A stretch of 64,000 bases of DNA. Origin: JAQGMV01 sp963828715 (GTDB lineage: Bacteria; Pseudomonadota; Gammaproteobacteria; Burkholderiales; SG8-41). The stretch covers positions 1-64,000 of the forward strand of contig CAWHFX010000002.1 in the NCBI GenBank assembly GCA_963828715.1, written 5' to 3'. Shown here piece by piece: positions 1-9,583 of this stretch. The position numbers and the translations under genes were made by a program. Under the pieces are notes generated by a model. The model made no database searches. It was not told the DNA's origin and saw nothing but the letters and a program-made list of their open reading frames with translations. Each line of letters starts with the position of its first letter. The stretch's first letter is position 1.

Positions 1-101
1 CCAGCAGCGGTGCCCATCGCCTACGCGCACGGGTAGACGGGTCCGGTTGCAGCCCCATGCAACCCAGCCATTTGGCGTAATCCGGATGCGTTACTGCGCC
101 T

Positions 102-1067
102 TCAATCGAACTTGATGTTCGCCTCTCGCGCCACCTTGCCCCATTTCGCCGTTTCGGCCTTGAGGAACTCGACGAACTCGTCCGGCGGGCTCATCACGTA
201 TTCGTTGCCGGCCCTCGCCAGCTTCTCCCTCGTGTCGGGCGCACCGAGCGCCTTCGTCGTCTCCGCGTAGATGCGGCGCACCAGCTCGGGCGACATGCCG
301 GCAGGACCGTAGTAGCCATACCAGCCGATGGCGCTGTATCCGGGCAATCCCGATTCGGCGATCGTCGGCACGTTCGGAAGTCCGGGATAGCGGTGGGTGC
401 CTGTCACCCCGATCGCCCGCATGCGCCCGCTCTCCACGTGAGCGACGAGGCCGATCGTCGCGCCGAACGCAAGATCGATCTCTCCGCTCAGAACCGCTGT
501 CGCCGCCGGTTGCGCACCCTTGTACGGCACGTGCGTCCACTTTATTCCGGCGAGCAACTGGAACAACTCACCCGCGAGATGCGGGCCGCCTCCGGTGCCT
601 GAAGAGCCGTACGTGAGCTGACCGGGACGCGCTTTCGCGAGCGCGATGAGCTCCCTCGCATTCCGGGCCGGAACGGCGGGATGTGCCCCGAGAATGAACT
701 GCACGGAAGCGAGCTGCGAGATGTGTGTGAAATCGCGGAACGGATCGTAGGGAAGCTTGCGTCCCGCCGCCGGGTTGATCGCAAATTCCGTGGCTGAGGC
801 AAGCAGCATGTGCCCGTCAGGCGCGGCACGCGCAACGATTTCAGAGCCTACGACGCCGGCCGCGCCGGGACGATTCTCGACGACGAACGTGCCGCCCAAC
901 TGCTCCGTGAGCTTCTGCGCGAGCACACGCGCGACCGTGTCGATGCCGCCGCCCGGCGTGTACGGCACGACGATCCGGACCGGCCTGGCGGGCCAGGTCT
1001 GCGCAACAGCGGATGCAGCAGCGGCGCATGAGATGGCGAACACGACGGCGCGGACAGTAGCGGACAT
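102..1067 (-). CDS. Bug/TctC-family periplasmic substrate-binding protein
   Basis: Predicted solute receptor of 321 aa. A signal peptide (about residues 1-22, ending ASAVAQ) is followed by the family core: FVVENRPGAAG near residue 60, AAPDGHMLL near 80, KARPGQLTYGSSGTGG near 140 and THVPYKGAQPA near 175. Family knowledge: such proteins bind carboxylates in the periplasm, often for tripartite tricarboxylate transporters. The longer reading frame starts further upstream, but ATG 1067 has an AGGAG-type ribosome site and gives a normal signal peptide. It is divergent from the DUF1330 gene, with 198 bp between them. No membrane partner is nearby, so the ligand is unknown. Confidence 0.93.
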   Translation of the reverse strand: MSATVRAVVFAISCAAAASAVAQTWPARPVRIVVPYTPGGGIDTVARVLAQKLTEQLGGTFVVENRPGAAGVVGSEIVARAAPDGHMLLASATEFAINPAAGRKLPYDPFRDFTHISQLASVQFILGAHPAVPARNARELIALAKARPGQLTYGSSGTGGGPHLAGELFQLLAGIKWTHVPYKGAQPAATAVLSGEIDLAFGATIGLVAHVESGRMRAIGVTGTHRYPGLPNVPTIAESGLPGYSAIGWYGYYGPAGMSPELVRRIYAETTKALGAPDTREKLARAGNEYVMSPPDEFVEFLKAETAKWGKVAREANIKFD

Positions 1068-1265
1068 CCTTTCTCCTCGGGGGTTCGTTCGCGAAGCGTT
1101 GGCGCTTTGCTGTTGCGCGCAGCGCAGCGCCATTGCACTTCGCTCTTCTTGGTTGTAGCGCGAACATGAACATGCATAATACAGGCGCCGAACTGTCGCG
1201 ACTTCTCGAGCGACTTTCGACGGCGGCGCGCTCGCGCTCGCCACGTCCCACTACAAGGAGGCTCC

Positions 1266-1559
1266 ATGGCGAAAGGATACTGGATCAACGTGTTCCGAAA
1301 AATCAACGACCCCAAGAAGGTCGATGCATACCGCGAGCTCGCGGGGCCTTACATGAATTCGATCGGCGCGAAATTTCTCGTGCGCGGAGATCCGGTTCAG
1401 ACCTACGAGAACGGCCTCAAGGAGCGCGTCGTGATCATCGAGTTTCCGAGCGTGGAAGCGGCGATCAAAGCGCATGACAGCCCTCAATACCAGGCCGCGC
1501 TCAAGGCACTCGGCGACGGCGCGGACCGCGATCTGCGGATCGTGCCGGGATTGGAGTGA
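1266..1559 (+). CDS. DUF1330 family protein
   Basis: Small cytoplasmic protein of 97 aa starting MAKGYWINVFRKIND, with the DUF1330 signature: YWI near the N-terminus, a central GAKFLVRGDPV and the IIEFPSVEAAIKAHDSPQYQ segment. Such proteins adopt a ferredoxin-like dimeric alpha/beta-barrel fold; their biochemical role is generally unknown. The start is well supported by AAGGAGG seven bases before ATG. It stands alone between a divergent Bug gene and a repeat-rich gap. Confidence 0.9.
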   Translation: MAKGYWINVFRKINDPKKVDAYRELAGPYMNSIGAKFLVRGDPVQTYENGLKERVVIIEFPSVEAAIKAHDSPQYQAALKALGDGADRDLRIVPGLE

Positions 1560-2060
1560 CAAGAGTCGTCATTCTGGAGCGGGGGCGCGTGAAAGCTTAC
1601 GTTCGATGCTGGAGCGCACCGCCTCGCGGCCGTCCAGAATGACGACGCCCGAGAACGCGCGCGTCCGCGACACATCTTCGTTTCGTCATCCGGCGTGAGG
1701 CCGTAATCGATGCTCGAGCTGTTCGTCCTTCGAGACAGCCCCTGCCGGCTTCCTTTCAACGGACAGCCTTGGTCATTGCGAGAACGCCGTGACGAAGCAA
1801 TCTCGGAACGTCCGGATGACGTGCGCCACGAGATCGCCACGTCGCTTTTGCTCCTCGCGATGATCTGTCCTTTTGACGTCGTCGCGCCCGGCACGGGCGT
1901 TCTGCGCTCAGGGCGAACGGCAAACTGTTCGTGCTGAGAGCGCAAGCGTCTCGAAGCACCCACGGGAAACGGTTCGTGCTTAGGAGGGCGAGCATCTCGA
2001 AGCGGCGAACGGCAAACTGTTCGTGCTGAGGAGCGCAAGCGTCTCGAAGCACGAACGTCA
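1560..2060. repeat. Non-coding gap with hairpin and palindromic repeats
   Basis: About 500 bp without a convincing gene. GTCGTCATTCTGGA at 1565-1578 is the exact inverse of 1633-1646, so a long hairpin is possible after the DUF1330 gene. From about 1715 to 2056 there are several copies of a palindromic element of the form GTTCGTGCTGAGGAGCGC, AAGCGTCTCGAAGCACGAAC. Clear copies are at 1927-1960, 1971-2010 and 2019-2056. A 26-bp stretch beginning GCGAACGGCAAACTG is exactly duplicated at 1913-1938 and 2005-2030. Related copies occur near 6592-6632, 33432-33465 and 33507-33555. Confidence 0.75.
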
Positions 2061-3114
2061 TCAAAACGGATCGATCTTCAGCAGCTTCGCCGCCGTCCCG
2101 CCCAGCATCGCGATCAGTTCCTCGTCCGTGAACCCCGGCGTGTTGAGAATGTGATCGACCGGATTCGGATGCCACGGGATCGGGTGGTCGGTCCCGACCA
2201 CCAGGCGGTCGCTTCCCACTTCCGCCGCCAGGTGCCGCAGCATTTCGGGCGTGAACACGAGCGTGTCGAAGTACATGTCGCGCAGATATTCGGTCGGCCG
2301 TTTCCTGAGCTTTATGTTGGGATCGCAGTCGCCCGGCCCGACACGGCAGGCGTGGTCGGAACGCGGCGCGTACGACGGCAGGTAACCGCCGCCGTGCGCG
2401 GCGCAGATCTTGAGGCCCGGAAAGCGGTCCATCGTACCTTCGAAAATCAGGTGCGACAGGCAGATCGTCGTGTCGAGCGGATTGCCGATCGTGTTCGACA
2501 GCCAGCCGTTTCCTTTGAAGCGCTTCGCAAGCTCCGGCGTGCTCTGGGGGTGGATGAAGACGAGGATGCCGAGCTCCTCGCACTTGCGCCAGAATGGATG
2601 GAACTTGGGGTCCGCGAACTCGTCGCCCGCGCAGCTTGCACCAACCGCCGCGCCGCGTAAGCCCAGCTTCTTCACGGCGTGTTCGAGTTGCTCGGCGGCA
2701 AGTTCCGGAAACTGCAGCGCGACCGAGGCAAACGCGACGATGCGCTCGGGATAGGTCGCGCAGTATTCGGCCAGGCGCTCGTTGTTGATGCGGACGATCT
2801 CCGCTGCCTTGTCGCGATCCGCTGTGTACCAATACGGATTGATGCTGAGTGCTTCGACGTCGATGCCCTGCTCGTCCATTTCGCGCAGGCGGCGCTCGCC
2901 CACTTCGGCGATACCGGGACCGCGCTGGCTCTCCGCCTTCAGTCCCATCATTGCGCAGCGTCTCGGGAATGACGCAATGACAATGCACGTCGATGGTCTT
3001 CACGCGCTTGCCCTTGATTGCGACTTCACGGCGGCGCGGCGCGGCCGATGCGCGGCCCCCACTGGTCGGCGTCACGGCGGCCGCCTCGATTCGAGACTCG
3101 GCAGCGGCCATCAT
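2061..3114 (-). CDS. Amidohydrolase, ACMSD-like (frame broken by one base)
   Basis: Metal-dependent hydrolase/decarboxylase of the aminocarboxymuconate-semialdehyde decarboxylase-like group. The N-terminal part (3114 to about 2955) encodes VKTIDVHCHCVIPETL with the HxH metal motif. The rest, from MMGLKAESQRGPGIAEVGERR, is in the next frame and includes INPYWYTADRD, FIHPQ, AAHGGG and VVGTDHPIPW. Removing one C near 2955 fuses them into ETLAMMGLKAES and a protein of about 350 aa, the usual family length. It lies in a minus-strand group with a Gfo/Idh oxidoreductase and a CMD-like protein, which fits breakdown of an aromatic or organic acid. The break may be a sequencing error or a real lesion. 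Confidence 0.82.
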
Positions 3115-3251
3115 CTCGCATCCGGTGAAAAGGATCGGGGCGGGTGAGCTCGCGGGTGTTTGATGTCCTGTGGTGTGTGGGTTGCATTCGATCTCCTTGG
3201 TAGTCTTGACTGGTCATTCTGATTCGTCACTCGTGATCGCGGTCGACTGCT

Positions 3252-4358
3252 TCACCTGCATTCCTTCAGTTCACTTTCCAGCGGCAGCCTGACGGCCTTT
3301 CCAGTCTGCGCGGCGCGCACGATCGCGATCGTCGTTTCGAGATTGATGCGCGCCTGCTCGGGTGTGGTATGCACGGTCGGGCGACCCGTCACGAGCGAAT
3401 CGATCCACGCGCGGGTTTCGTTCGCGATCGATCCCCAGAAATCGCCCACCGCCCAGTCGCCGCCGCTGTTCGCGCCGAGGAAGGCCATGTTGACGCGATG
3501 ATCGGGCAGGTAACCGGCGGGAAAGCCCTTGTCGGTATAGAGCATGTGATCGCGATGATCGTCGTCGATGATCATCGTGCCGTCGCGCCCGAGCAGCTCG
3601 ACGCGGTCCGACTGCCCCATGGCAGGCCAATCGGCGGGCAGGATGTAGCTCACGCCCAGACTGAATGCGGCACCATCGGCAAACGTGATGATCGCCCACG
3701 TCACGTCGTCCGCATCGTAACCCTTGCTGGTAAAGATCCCGCGCTGGCCGCGCGCGACCACCTCGACCGGCCGGTTGCCTTCCAGAAACCAGCACACGAG
3801 ATCCACGTAGTACGTGAGCACGTCCAGCACCGGCGTTGCGTGCGGATCGCGCTGAAGAATATTGAGAGCGACGGCGCGACCGTTATAGACGCGCGCGATG
3901 CCACCGACGATCGTGCCGAGGCGGTCCTGCATCATCTGTTCCTTCGCGCGCAGGAAGCACTCCTTGTAGCGCCGGCTGTAGGCGATGCGCAGGTCGCCGC
4001 GCGTGCGTCTCACGGTTTCGAGCATGTCGTCGGCGTCGCGCAGCGTGAGCGCGAGGGGTTTTTCAACGAGCACCGGCTTGCCGAGCTCGAGCGCTCTTCG
4101 CACCGGCGTGGAATGCTCGCCTTCGGGCGTCGAAACGATCACCGCAGTGACTTCCGGACGCTCGATCACCTCGACGTTGTCGGCCGAGTGAAAATCCGCG
4201 TGGCGTCTGATCCGCGACACTCGCGCGCCGCGCTGCGCGTCGAGATCGGATACGGCGAGGTAGTGCACGGCCGGATGCTTCGACGCGAGCCGCGCGCGCA
4301 GACTTCCGATGCGGCCGGAACCGATCACGGCAATTCCCACCTGTGTTGCTTTATTCAT
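3252..4358 (-). CDS. Gfo/Idh/MocA family oxidoreductase
   Basis: NAD(P)-dependent dehydrogenase of 368 aa. The N-terminal Rossmann motif is IAVIGSGRIGSLRARLA (residues 9-25), and the family EKP motif appears as KPVLVEKPLALT near residue 95. The C-terminal substrate domain includes LDVLTYYVDLVCWFLEG, the position that often carries the catalytic His in inositol dehydrogenases. The start has GAGGAGGG just upstream. It resembles the paralogue at 53120-54208 closely in order of motifs, and both sit beside CMD-like genes. The substrate is unknown, probably a sugar, polyol or hydroxy acid. Confidence 0.92.
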   Translation of the reverse strand: MNKATQVGIAVIGSGRIGSLRARLASKHPAVHYLAVSDLDAQRGARVSRIRRHADFHSADNVEVIERPEVTAVIVSTPEGEHSTPVRRALELGKPVLVEKPLALTLRDADDMLETVRRTRGDLRIAYSRRYKECFLRAKEQMMQDRLGTIVGGIARVYNGRAVALNILQRDPHATPVLDVLTYYVDLVCWFLEGNRPVEVVARGQRGIFTSKGYDADDVTWAIITFADGAAFSLGVSYILPADWPAMGQSDRVELLGRDGTMIIDDDHRDHMLYTDKGFPAGYLPDHRVNMAFLGANSGGDWAVGDFWGSIANETRAWIDSLVTGRPTVHTTPEQARINLETTIAIVRAAQTGKAVRLPLESELKECR

Positions 4359-4379
4359 CCCTCCTCGTTTCCCCTCACC

Positions 4380-4540
4380 CTATTGCACGTCTTCGACCGT
4401 CTCTCGCTCCACGTCCCCATCACCGACGCGCTCGTCACCTCACCCTCGCCACCTCGTCACCGTCACCCATCACCCGTCACGCGCGTCACATCACGCGTCA
4501 CGTCACTCGTCACCCCTCACCCGTCACTGCTCTTCGGTCA
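4380..4540. repeat. Low-complexity CGTCAC-rich stretch
   Basis: Between the CMD-like and Gfo/Idh genes the plus strand is a degenerate run of GTCACC/CGTCAC units (many CGTCAC, ATCACCC and CCGTCAC words in about 130 bp). Similar shorter runs lie at 32450-32516 and near 56401-56425. No gene is seen in it. Its function is unknown; it may be a degenerate simple repeat. Confidence 0.7.
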
Positions 4541-5422
4541 GTCATCGCCCGCACTCTTCGTCCACGTTCCCTGGCCGCCATCGTCCGCGCGCTGCATCGC
4601 ACGCAGTCCGATCTGCGCCGTGATCATGCCGGTCATCGGCAGCACGCAGCAGATCGCATCCAGCACGTTGCGCCGGGTCATGCCGTAATCGTACGCGCGA
4701 AGGATGTGCTCGGTGGCAAGCTCCACTTCGCCCCGCGCGCACAATCCGGCGATTGCAATCAGCTCGCGCGGTCCCGGGCCGAGGATGGTTTCCTCCTGGC
4801 CATCGGCGAGCAGACAATGATCGTAGAAAGCCGATGCACGCCGGACGAGCTCGGGATCGATTTCCGCTGCATAGCGCCACTCCGGCATTTCCGCCATGCT
4901 CTCGCGCCCTTTGCCGGCGCGCGTCCGGCCGATGCGCATCTCCGGAAAGGGCGTGAGCTCTTTCGGCTCACCGCCGTCCGGCGCCTGACCGTACGGATAA
5001 AGCGGATTGTTCGCTTCCATGATCGCCAGCGAAACGAACGTGAGGCTCGCCCAGCCGACGACGACGGCATAGGCACTCGCGCCTTCGAGGATCGCCTTGT
5101 TCGTCAGCCCGAGCCGATAGGCGCGCCGGATGTGATTCGGCGCATGCCGCAGGTCGCCCTTCGCCGCGAGCGCAGGGATCGCAATGAGCTCGCTCATGGG
5201 CGCCGAGAGACGGTCCGCGTCCTCGGTCTGCCCGTGATACTGGTGCAGGTAGCTCACCGTCTCGTTGACGAGGTGATACGTTTTCGGAAGCGCCTGTGCG
5301 ACCGGCTTCCACTCCGGAAAGATGTCGCCGCGTGCTTTCGTCGCGCGCGCAAGGATCGCTTCTGGGGTGAGGTCATCGGGTGCATTCGCCACGGACGGAA
5401 GCTCCTTCTTCGAGATGCTCAT
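4538..5422 (-). CDS. Carboxymuconolactone decarboxylase-like protein (two domains)
   Basis: Protein of 294 aa with two AhpD/CMD-like helical repeats. The first, residues about 35-125, includes LHQYHGQTEDADRLSAPMSELIAIPALAAKGD; the second, about 185-280, includes RELIAIAGLCARGEVELATEHILRAYDYGMT. Family members are decarboxylases, hydroperoxidases or of unknown role. The CxxC of AhpD-type peroxidases is not visible, so peroxidase activity is unlikely. The start at 5422 (MSISKKELPSV) is chosen because the longer frame adds an unrelated leader. It is probably the first gene of the minus-strand run that ends with the amidohydrolase. Confidence 0.87.
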   Translation of the reverse strand: MSISKKELPSVANAPDDLTPEAILARATKARGDIFPEWKPVAQALPKTYHLVNETVSYLHQYHGQTEDADRLSAPMSELIAIPALAAKGDLRHAPNHIRRAYRLGLTNKAILEGASAYAVVVGWASLTFVSLAIMEANNPLYPYGQAPDGGEPKELTPFPEMRIGRTRAGKGRESMAEMPEWRYAAEIDPELVRRASAFYDHCLLADGQEETILGPGPRELIAIAGLCARGEVELATEHILRAYDYGMTRRNVLDAICCVLPMTGMITAQIGLRAMQRADDGGQGTWTKSAGDD

Positions 5423-5604
5423 ACTCGAGGGGGCTCGATTATCGGGCCGACCTGCGCGCCGCTGCAACGCCGGGAAAGGCGTTTGCATGCGCAGTGATGC
5501 TCGCTCGCGGCGCTGTTACCATAGCACCGCCGCTGATACCGAGCCGCCGCTCGTCTATTGAATGCGGGCATCGGAGACTTCTTGGACAACGCCGAGGTGA
5601 AACC

Positions 5605-6580
5605 GTGAAACGTTTACGCAAATCGGCCGGCGTCCTCTTCTTCACCCTGGCCATCTTTGCATCCGCGCATGCCGCAGAGCAGGCCTTCCCGTCGAAAGTC
5701 GTGCGCATCCTGGTCGGCGCGCCGCCGGGCGGCAGCAACGACATCTTCGCGCGCGCCATCGCACAGCGGATCACGCCGTCGCTGGGCCATCAGGTGATCG
5801 TCGACAACCGACCCGGCGCGAATCAGTTGATCGCGGCCGACCTTGACCGCGAAGGCACCGCCCGACGGCCACACGCTGTACGTCACGACGACTTCTTTCG
5901 CGGCCGGCGTTGCGATCCAGCCGAAGCAGCCGTTCGATCCGGTGAACGATCTGACGGGTGTCACCAAGATCGCAGACGGACCGATGGCGCTGGTCGTGCA
6001 TCCGTCGCTTCCGGCGAAGACGGCGAAGGACCTCGTCGCTATAGCACGTGCGAAACCGGGTCAGCTCAACTACACGTCTTCCGGTGTGGGCAGCATCAAT
6101 CACATGGCGATGGAAGTGTTCAAGTCGCAGGCGAAGATCGATATCGTCCACATCCCGCACAAGGGGATGTCGCCCGCGCTGACCGATCTCATGGCAGGCA
6201 ACGTGCAGGTGCTGATCGTGAGCCTGCCTTCGGTGACGGGGCAGATGAAGTCGGGACGGCTGCGCGCGCTCGGCGTCACCAGCGCCAAACGCACGAGCTA
6301 CATGCCCGAGTTACCGACGATTGCCGAAAGCGGCCTCCCCGGCTACGAGAGCTCGTTGTGGTGGGGCATGTTCGCGCCCGCCAAAACGCCGAAGCCGGTC
6401 ATCGACAGATTGAACGCCGAGGTCCACAAGGCGATCGCGAGCCCGGAAATGAAGAAGCTTTACGTCGAGTTCGGAGCCGAGCCCGCGCCCACGACACCGG
6501 AAGCGTTCTCTGCCATGGTCAAGACCGAAATCGCCAAGTGGGCGAAGGTGGTGAAGGATGCGAATATCAAGCCCGAGTGA
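5605..6580 (+). CDS. Bug/TctC-family receptor (frame broken by one base)
   Basis: Periplasmic receptor of about 324 aa after correction. The GTG start at 5605 has GAGGTGAAA upstream and gives the signal peptide VKRLRKSAGVLFFTLAIFA, cleaved near AHAAEQ. The first frame runs through VIVDNRPGANQLIAADL. The second begins at 5843-5845 and carries PPDGHTLYVTT, VHPSLPAKTAKDL, HIPHKGMSPALTD and SGRLRALGVTSAKR. Deleting one T of the TT at 5843/5844 gives AADLTAKAPPDGHT. It precedes a CoA-transferase and an HpaI-like aldolase, probably as one unit. Confidence 0.88.
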
Positions 6581-6700
6581 CGGGTGATAACGTTCGTGCC
6601 AGGAACGCAAGTGTCTGAAGCGGAACGACGTCTGACAGTTCGAGACGGCATCTGTCGTCTCCTCACTGCGATCGGGGCGGGCATCAGGAACGGTGACGGC

Positions 6701-7951
6701 ATGACGCTCGCCCAACGAGACTACCAGCCGCAGGCCGACGGCACGCTGAACGACGTGCGCGTACTCGACCTCTCACGCCTGGTCGCGGGCAATACGCTGA
6801 CACAGGTTCTCGGCGACTTCGGCGCAGAAGTGATCAAGGTCGAGCCCCCTGCCGGCGATACCCTGCGCGCATGGCAGACCAGAGGCGTGCAGACGAACTG
6901 GAAGATCTACGCGCGCAACAAGAAAAGCCTCTGCATCGAACTGCGCAAGCCGGAAGCGCGCGACCTTCTGCTGCGCCTCGTGCCGAGCGCACACGTCCTC
7001 GTGGAGAGCTTTCGCCCCGGCACGCTGGAGAAGATGGGGCTCGGTCCGGACCGGCTGCTGGAAGCGAACCCGAAGCTCGTCATCGTGCGGATTTCGGGAT
7101 TCGGACAGGACGGCCCCTATCGCCGCCGGCCCGGGTTCGGCACGCTGGTCGAAGGCATGTCGGGCTTTGCCTCGTTCAACGGCTTCGCCGATCGCGAGCC
7201 GGTGCTGCCGCCGATGTATCTCGCCGACACGATCGCCGGTCTGTACGGCTCGACCGCAGTCATGATTGCGTTACGCGAAGTCGAGCACAACGGCGGGCGC
7301 GGTCAGGTAATCGACCTTCCGCTGCTCGATCCCTTGTTCGCGGTGCTCGGCCCGCAGGCGGCCAACTACCGCCTGACCGGCAGGGTAAAGCCGCGCACGG
7401 GCAGCCGATCGACGAACGCGGGTCCGCGCAACGTGTATCGATGCAAAGACGGGCGTTACGTGTGCCTCTCGGCATCCACGCAGAAGATGGCGGAACGCGT
7501 TTTCGCATCGATCGGGCGCGCCGACCTGATCGACGATCCGCGCTACAGCACGAACGCCGCACGCGTTCAGCACGCTGCCGACCTCGATGCGATCATCGGC
7601 GCATTCGTGGCGGAGCGAACGCAGTCGGAAAACGTCGCGTTCTTCGAGCACGCCGAAGTGACGATCGGCCCGATCTACGATATCTCGCAGATCCTCGAAG
7701 ATCCGCATGTGGTCGAGCGCGAGCTCGTCGCCGATTATCCCGACCATGACATGGATGCGTTTCCCATGCACCATGTCGTGCCCCGGCTCTCCGGGACGCC
7801 GGCCTCCATCCGCACACCGGCGCCGCAGCTGGGCGAGCACAATCGCATCCTGCTGTCGGAGCTCGGCATCGACGATAGCGCTTATGATGCGCTCGTCGCT
7901 GCCGGCGCCGTTTGTGAAGCAGGCAGCGGGCAACCTGCGCCCGAAGAATAA
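6701..7951 (+). CDS. CaiB/BaiF (family III) CoA-transferase
   Basis: Transfers CoA between an acyl-CoA and a carboxylic acid; 416 aa. Motifs: VLDLSRLVAGNTLTQVLGDF with the following GAEVIKVEPP near the N-terminus, VLVESFRPGTLEKMGLG near residue 105 with the expected region of the catalytic Asp upstream, and ISGFGQDGPYRRRPGFG near 130. ATG 6701 is used; the frame stays open upstream to 6584 but that extension passes through a degenerate intergenic repeat. It lies 24 bp before the HpaI-like aldolase and downstream of a Bug gene, suggesting import, CoA activation and cleavage of one substrate. Confidence 0.92.
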   Translation: MTLAQRDYQPQADGTLNDVRVLDLSRLVAGNTLTQVLGDFGAEVIKVEPPAGDTLRAWQTRGVQTNWKIYARNKKSLCIELRKPEARDLLLRLVPSAHVLVESFRPGTLEKMGLGPDRLLEANPKLVIVRISGFGQDGPYRRRPGFGTLVEGMSGFASFNGFADREPVLPPMYLADTIAGLYGSTAVMIALREVEHNGGRGQVIDLPLLDPLFAVLGPQAANYRLTGRVKPRTGSRSTNAGPRNVYRCKDGRYVCLSASTQKMAERVFASIGRADLIDDPRYSTNAARVQHAADLDAIIGAFVAERTQSENVAFFEHAEVTIGPIYDISQILEDPHVVERELVADYPDHDMDAFPMHHVVPRLSGTPASIRTPAPQLGEHNRILLSELGIDDSAYDALVAAGAVCEAGSGQPAPEE

Positions 7952-7975
7952 CGCTTCGACTTTTCTGGAGTCATC

Positions 7976-8839
7976 ATGGAAATCCCGCGTCTCAACGGAA
8001 TCATCAGGCAACTCGAACAGGGCAAGAATGTCTTCGTGAGCTTCGCGCCCGCCGACACCAATTACGCGGCGATTGCGGCGACCGAAGGCTACGACGGGCT
8101 CGTGTTCGAGATGGAGCACGGCGCGTACGACATCGCGACGCTGCGCCATTGCCTGCAGTACCTGCTCAACCGGAGGCAGATCATCGAGTCGAAGAGTCTT
8201 GCGCCCGCCGTCACGCCGATGGTGCGCATTCCGCCGAATGGCAGCGAGATGAATCAGTGGGTCGCGAAACAGGTGCTCGACAGCGGGGTCTACGGCATCG
8301 TGTGGCCGCACGTGAGCACCGTCCAGGAAGCGCGCAGTGCCGTCGCGTCATGTCGCTACGCGCGTCCGGAAGGCGCGCCGCGCTTCGAGCCGCGCGGTCA
8401 GCGCGGCGATGCACCTGCCTATGCGGCGCGTTACTGGGGTCTCACGCAGCCGGAATACTACGAACGCGCCGACGTGTGGCCGCTCGACCCGAAGGGCGAG
8501 ATCGTGTGCGCGATCATGTGCGAGGACGTCGTCGGCATCAAGAACCTGCCGAGGATACTGAAGGAGGTGCCGGGGATCGGTGCCGTGATCATCGGCGAGG
8601 GCGATCTCTCACAAAATCTCGGCTTCCCGCGCCAGTACAGTCATCCGACCGTGGCGGCGGCCATCGGCGAGATCCTGCAGATCTGTAAGGAGAACAACGT
8701 CGCGTGCGGACACCCGCACGTCGAGAAAGACAACGTGGAAGCCGTCGTGAAGCAGGGCTTCCGGTGGCTCATGCCGAGACCCGAGCGCACGAATCAGACG
8801 CTCGCCACGGCACGGAAGCTCTCGTCGCAGGTTTCGTAA
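7976..8839 (+). CDS. HpcH/HpaI aldolase/citrate lyase family protein
   Basis: Class II (metal-dependent) pyruvate aldolase-like TIM barrel, 287 aa. The N-terminal part has FVSFAPADTNYAAIAA and GLVFEMEHGAYDI, a His/Glu arrangement like that of HpaI. The segment IVCAIMCEDVVGIKNLPRI supplies a Glu/Asp metal-ligand region, and IIGEGDLSQNLGFP the late acidic motif. GGAG lies just before the ATG. It is cytosolic (no signal), unlike the secreted homologue at 28256-29257. It probably cleaves or forms a hydroxy-keto acid linked to the upstream CoA-transferase. Confidence 0.9.
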   Translation: MEIPRLNGIIRQLEQGKNVFVSFAPADTNYAAIAATEGYDGLVFEMEHGAYDIATLRHCLQYLLNRRQIIESKSLAPAVTPMVRIPPNGSEMNQWVAKQVLDSGVYGIVWPHVSTVQEARSAVASCRYARPEGAPRFEPRGQRGDAPAYAARYWGLTQPEYYERADVWPLDPKGEIVCAIMCEDVVGIKNLPRILKEVPGIGAVIIGEGDLSQNLGFPRQYSHPTVAAAIGEILQICKENNVACGHPHVEKDNVEAVVKQGFRWLMPRPERTNQTLATARKLSSQVS

Positions 8840-8908
8840 GAAAGCGATCGTGCCTGAGGACGTGTTACGCGACCCGAAAGCCGGCCCATCAATTGCACTG
8901 GAGGCGGT

Positions 8909-9580
8909 ATGACGCGTTCCGACCTTCTTCTCTTCCTGCGCACCGTCATGGCTACGGTGCTGCTGGCGACGGCGACGATTGCCGACGCGACGTTGTATAG
9001 GTGGGTGGATGACAGAGGGCACGTAACTTATTCCAACGTCCCGCCACCGCCCGGTGCACGAGTCGTCGAGATCGTAACGATGGAAGAAGATCGGGCGCCC
9101 ACCGCCAGCGAATTGCGTACGCGCCAGATTCTGGAAGAGGCGGAACGCGAGCGCAGGTCTCTGGAACCCGGTGACCCCGCGGCGCTGGCGCTGGGGGCGT
9201 ACTCCAACGACAGCGTGCAGACCGCGCCCGACGGTTCGTTGTTTTCGGGTGCAGGCGATGGCAACGGCGCGCGGAAAAGACCAAGTGCAGCGCCACGTGA
9301 CCCGTGCCTCGTGAGCGCGGATCCTCGCTGTTACGAGCTCAACGCCCGCAGCTACGATCCGTATGAGGGCTACGTAGCGACTCCGACCGACGCGACATCG
9401 TCCGCCCTCGGCACCACTATCGACTCAGGCGCACCGCGGGAGGTCGCAAGCACGGTCGAAGCGCCGCCGCGGAACCCCCGCCCGGCACTCGTCGTGCCGC
9501 GGCTCAGCGGACTGCCGCCGGGCACACCGGTGCAACCACTGACTCACGCGAGCAGCCGTCCACGCGAGTCGCGCGACTGA
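8909..9580 (+). CDS. DUF4124 domain-containing secreted protein
   Basis: Exported protein of 223 aa. A signal peptide (about 1-28, LLATATIADA) is followed directly by the DUF4124 motif LYRWVDDRGHVTYSNVPPPPGARVVEI (residues about 29-55). The rest is low in structure, rich in Pro, Ala and Arg. DUF4124 domains are common in proteobacterial envelope proteins; their role is unknown. TGGAGG supports the start. It ends 3 bp from the convergent CoA-transferase gene. The codon use matches its neighbours. Confidence 0.88.
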   Translation: MTRSDLLLFLRTVMATVLLATATIADATLYRWVDDRGHVTYSNVPPPPGARVVEIVTMEEDRAPTASELRTRQILEEAERERRSLEPGDPAALALGAYSNDSVQTAPDGSLFSGAGDGNGARKRPSAAPRDPCLVSADPRCYELNARSYDPYEGYVATPTDATSSALGTTIDSGAPREVASTVEAPPRNPRPALVVPRLSGLPPGTPVQPLTHASSRPRESRD

Positions 9581-9583
9581 CGG

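Noticed and set aside
1913..2056. CRISPR array from the repeated intergenic units.
   Set aside because: Units are palindromic, unevenly spaced and degenerate, with no cas genes and no unique spacers of constant length.
1756..2950. The downstream part of the minus frame 1756-3114 as a separate Arg-rich protein.
   Set aside because: Only its first 53 residues (VDVHCHC region) are meaningful; after about 2955 the true amidohydrolase is in the other frame.
3369..5497. Long plus-strand frames at 3369-4688 and 4343-5497.
   Set aside because: They are antisense to well-supported oxidoreductase and CMD-like genes, Arg/His-rich with no family motif, as expected for shadows in GC-rich DNA.
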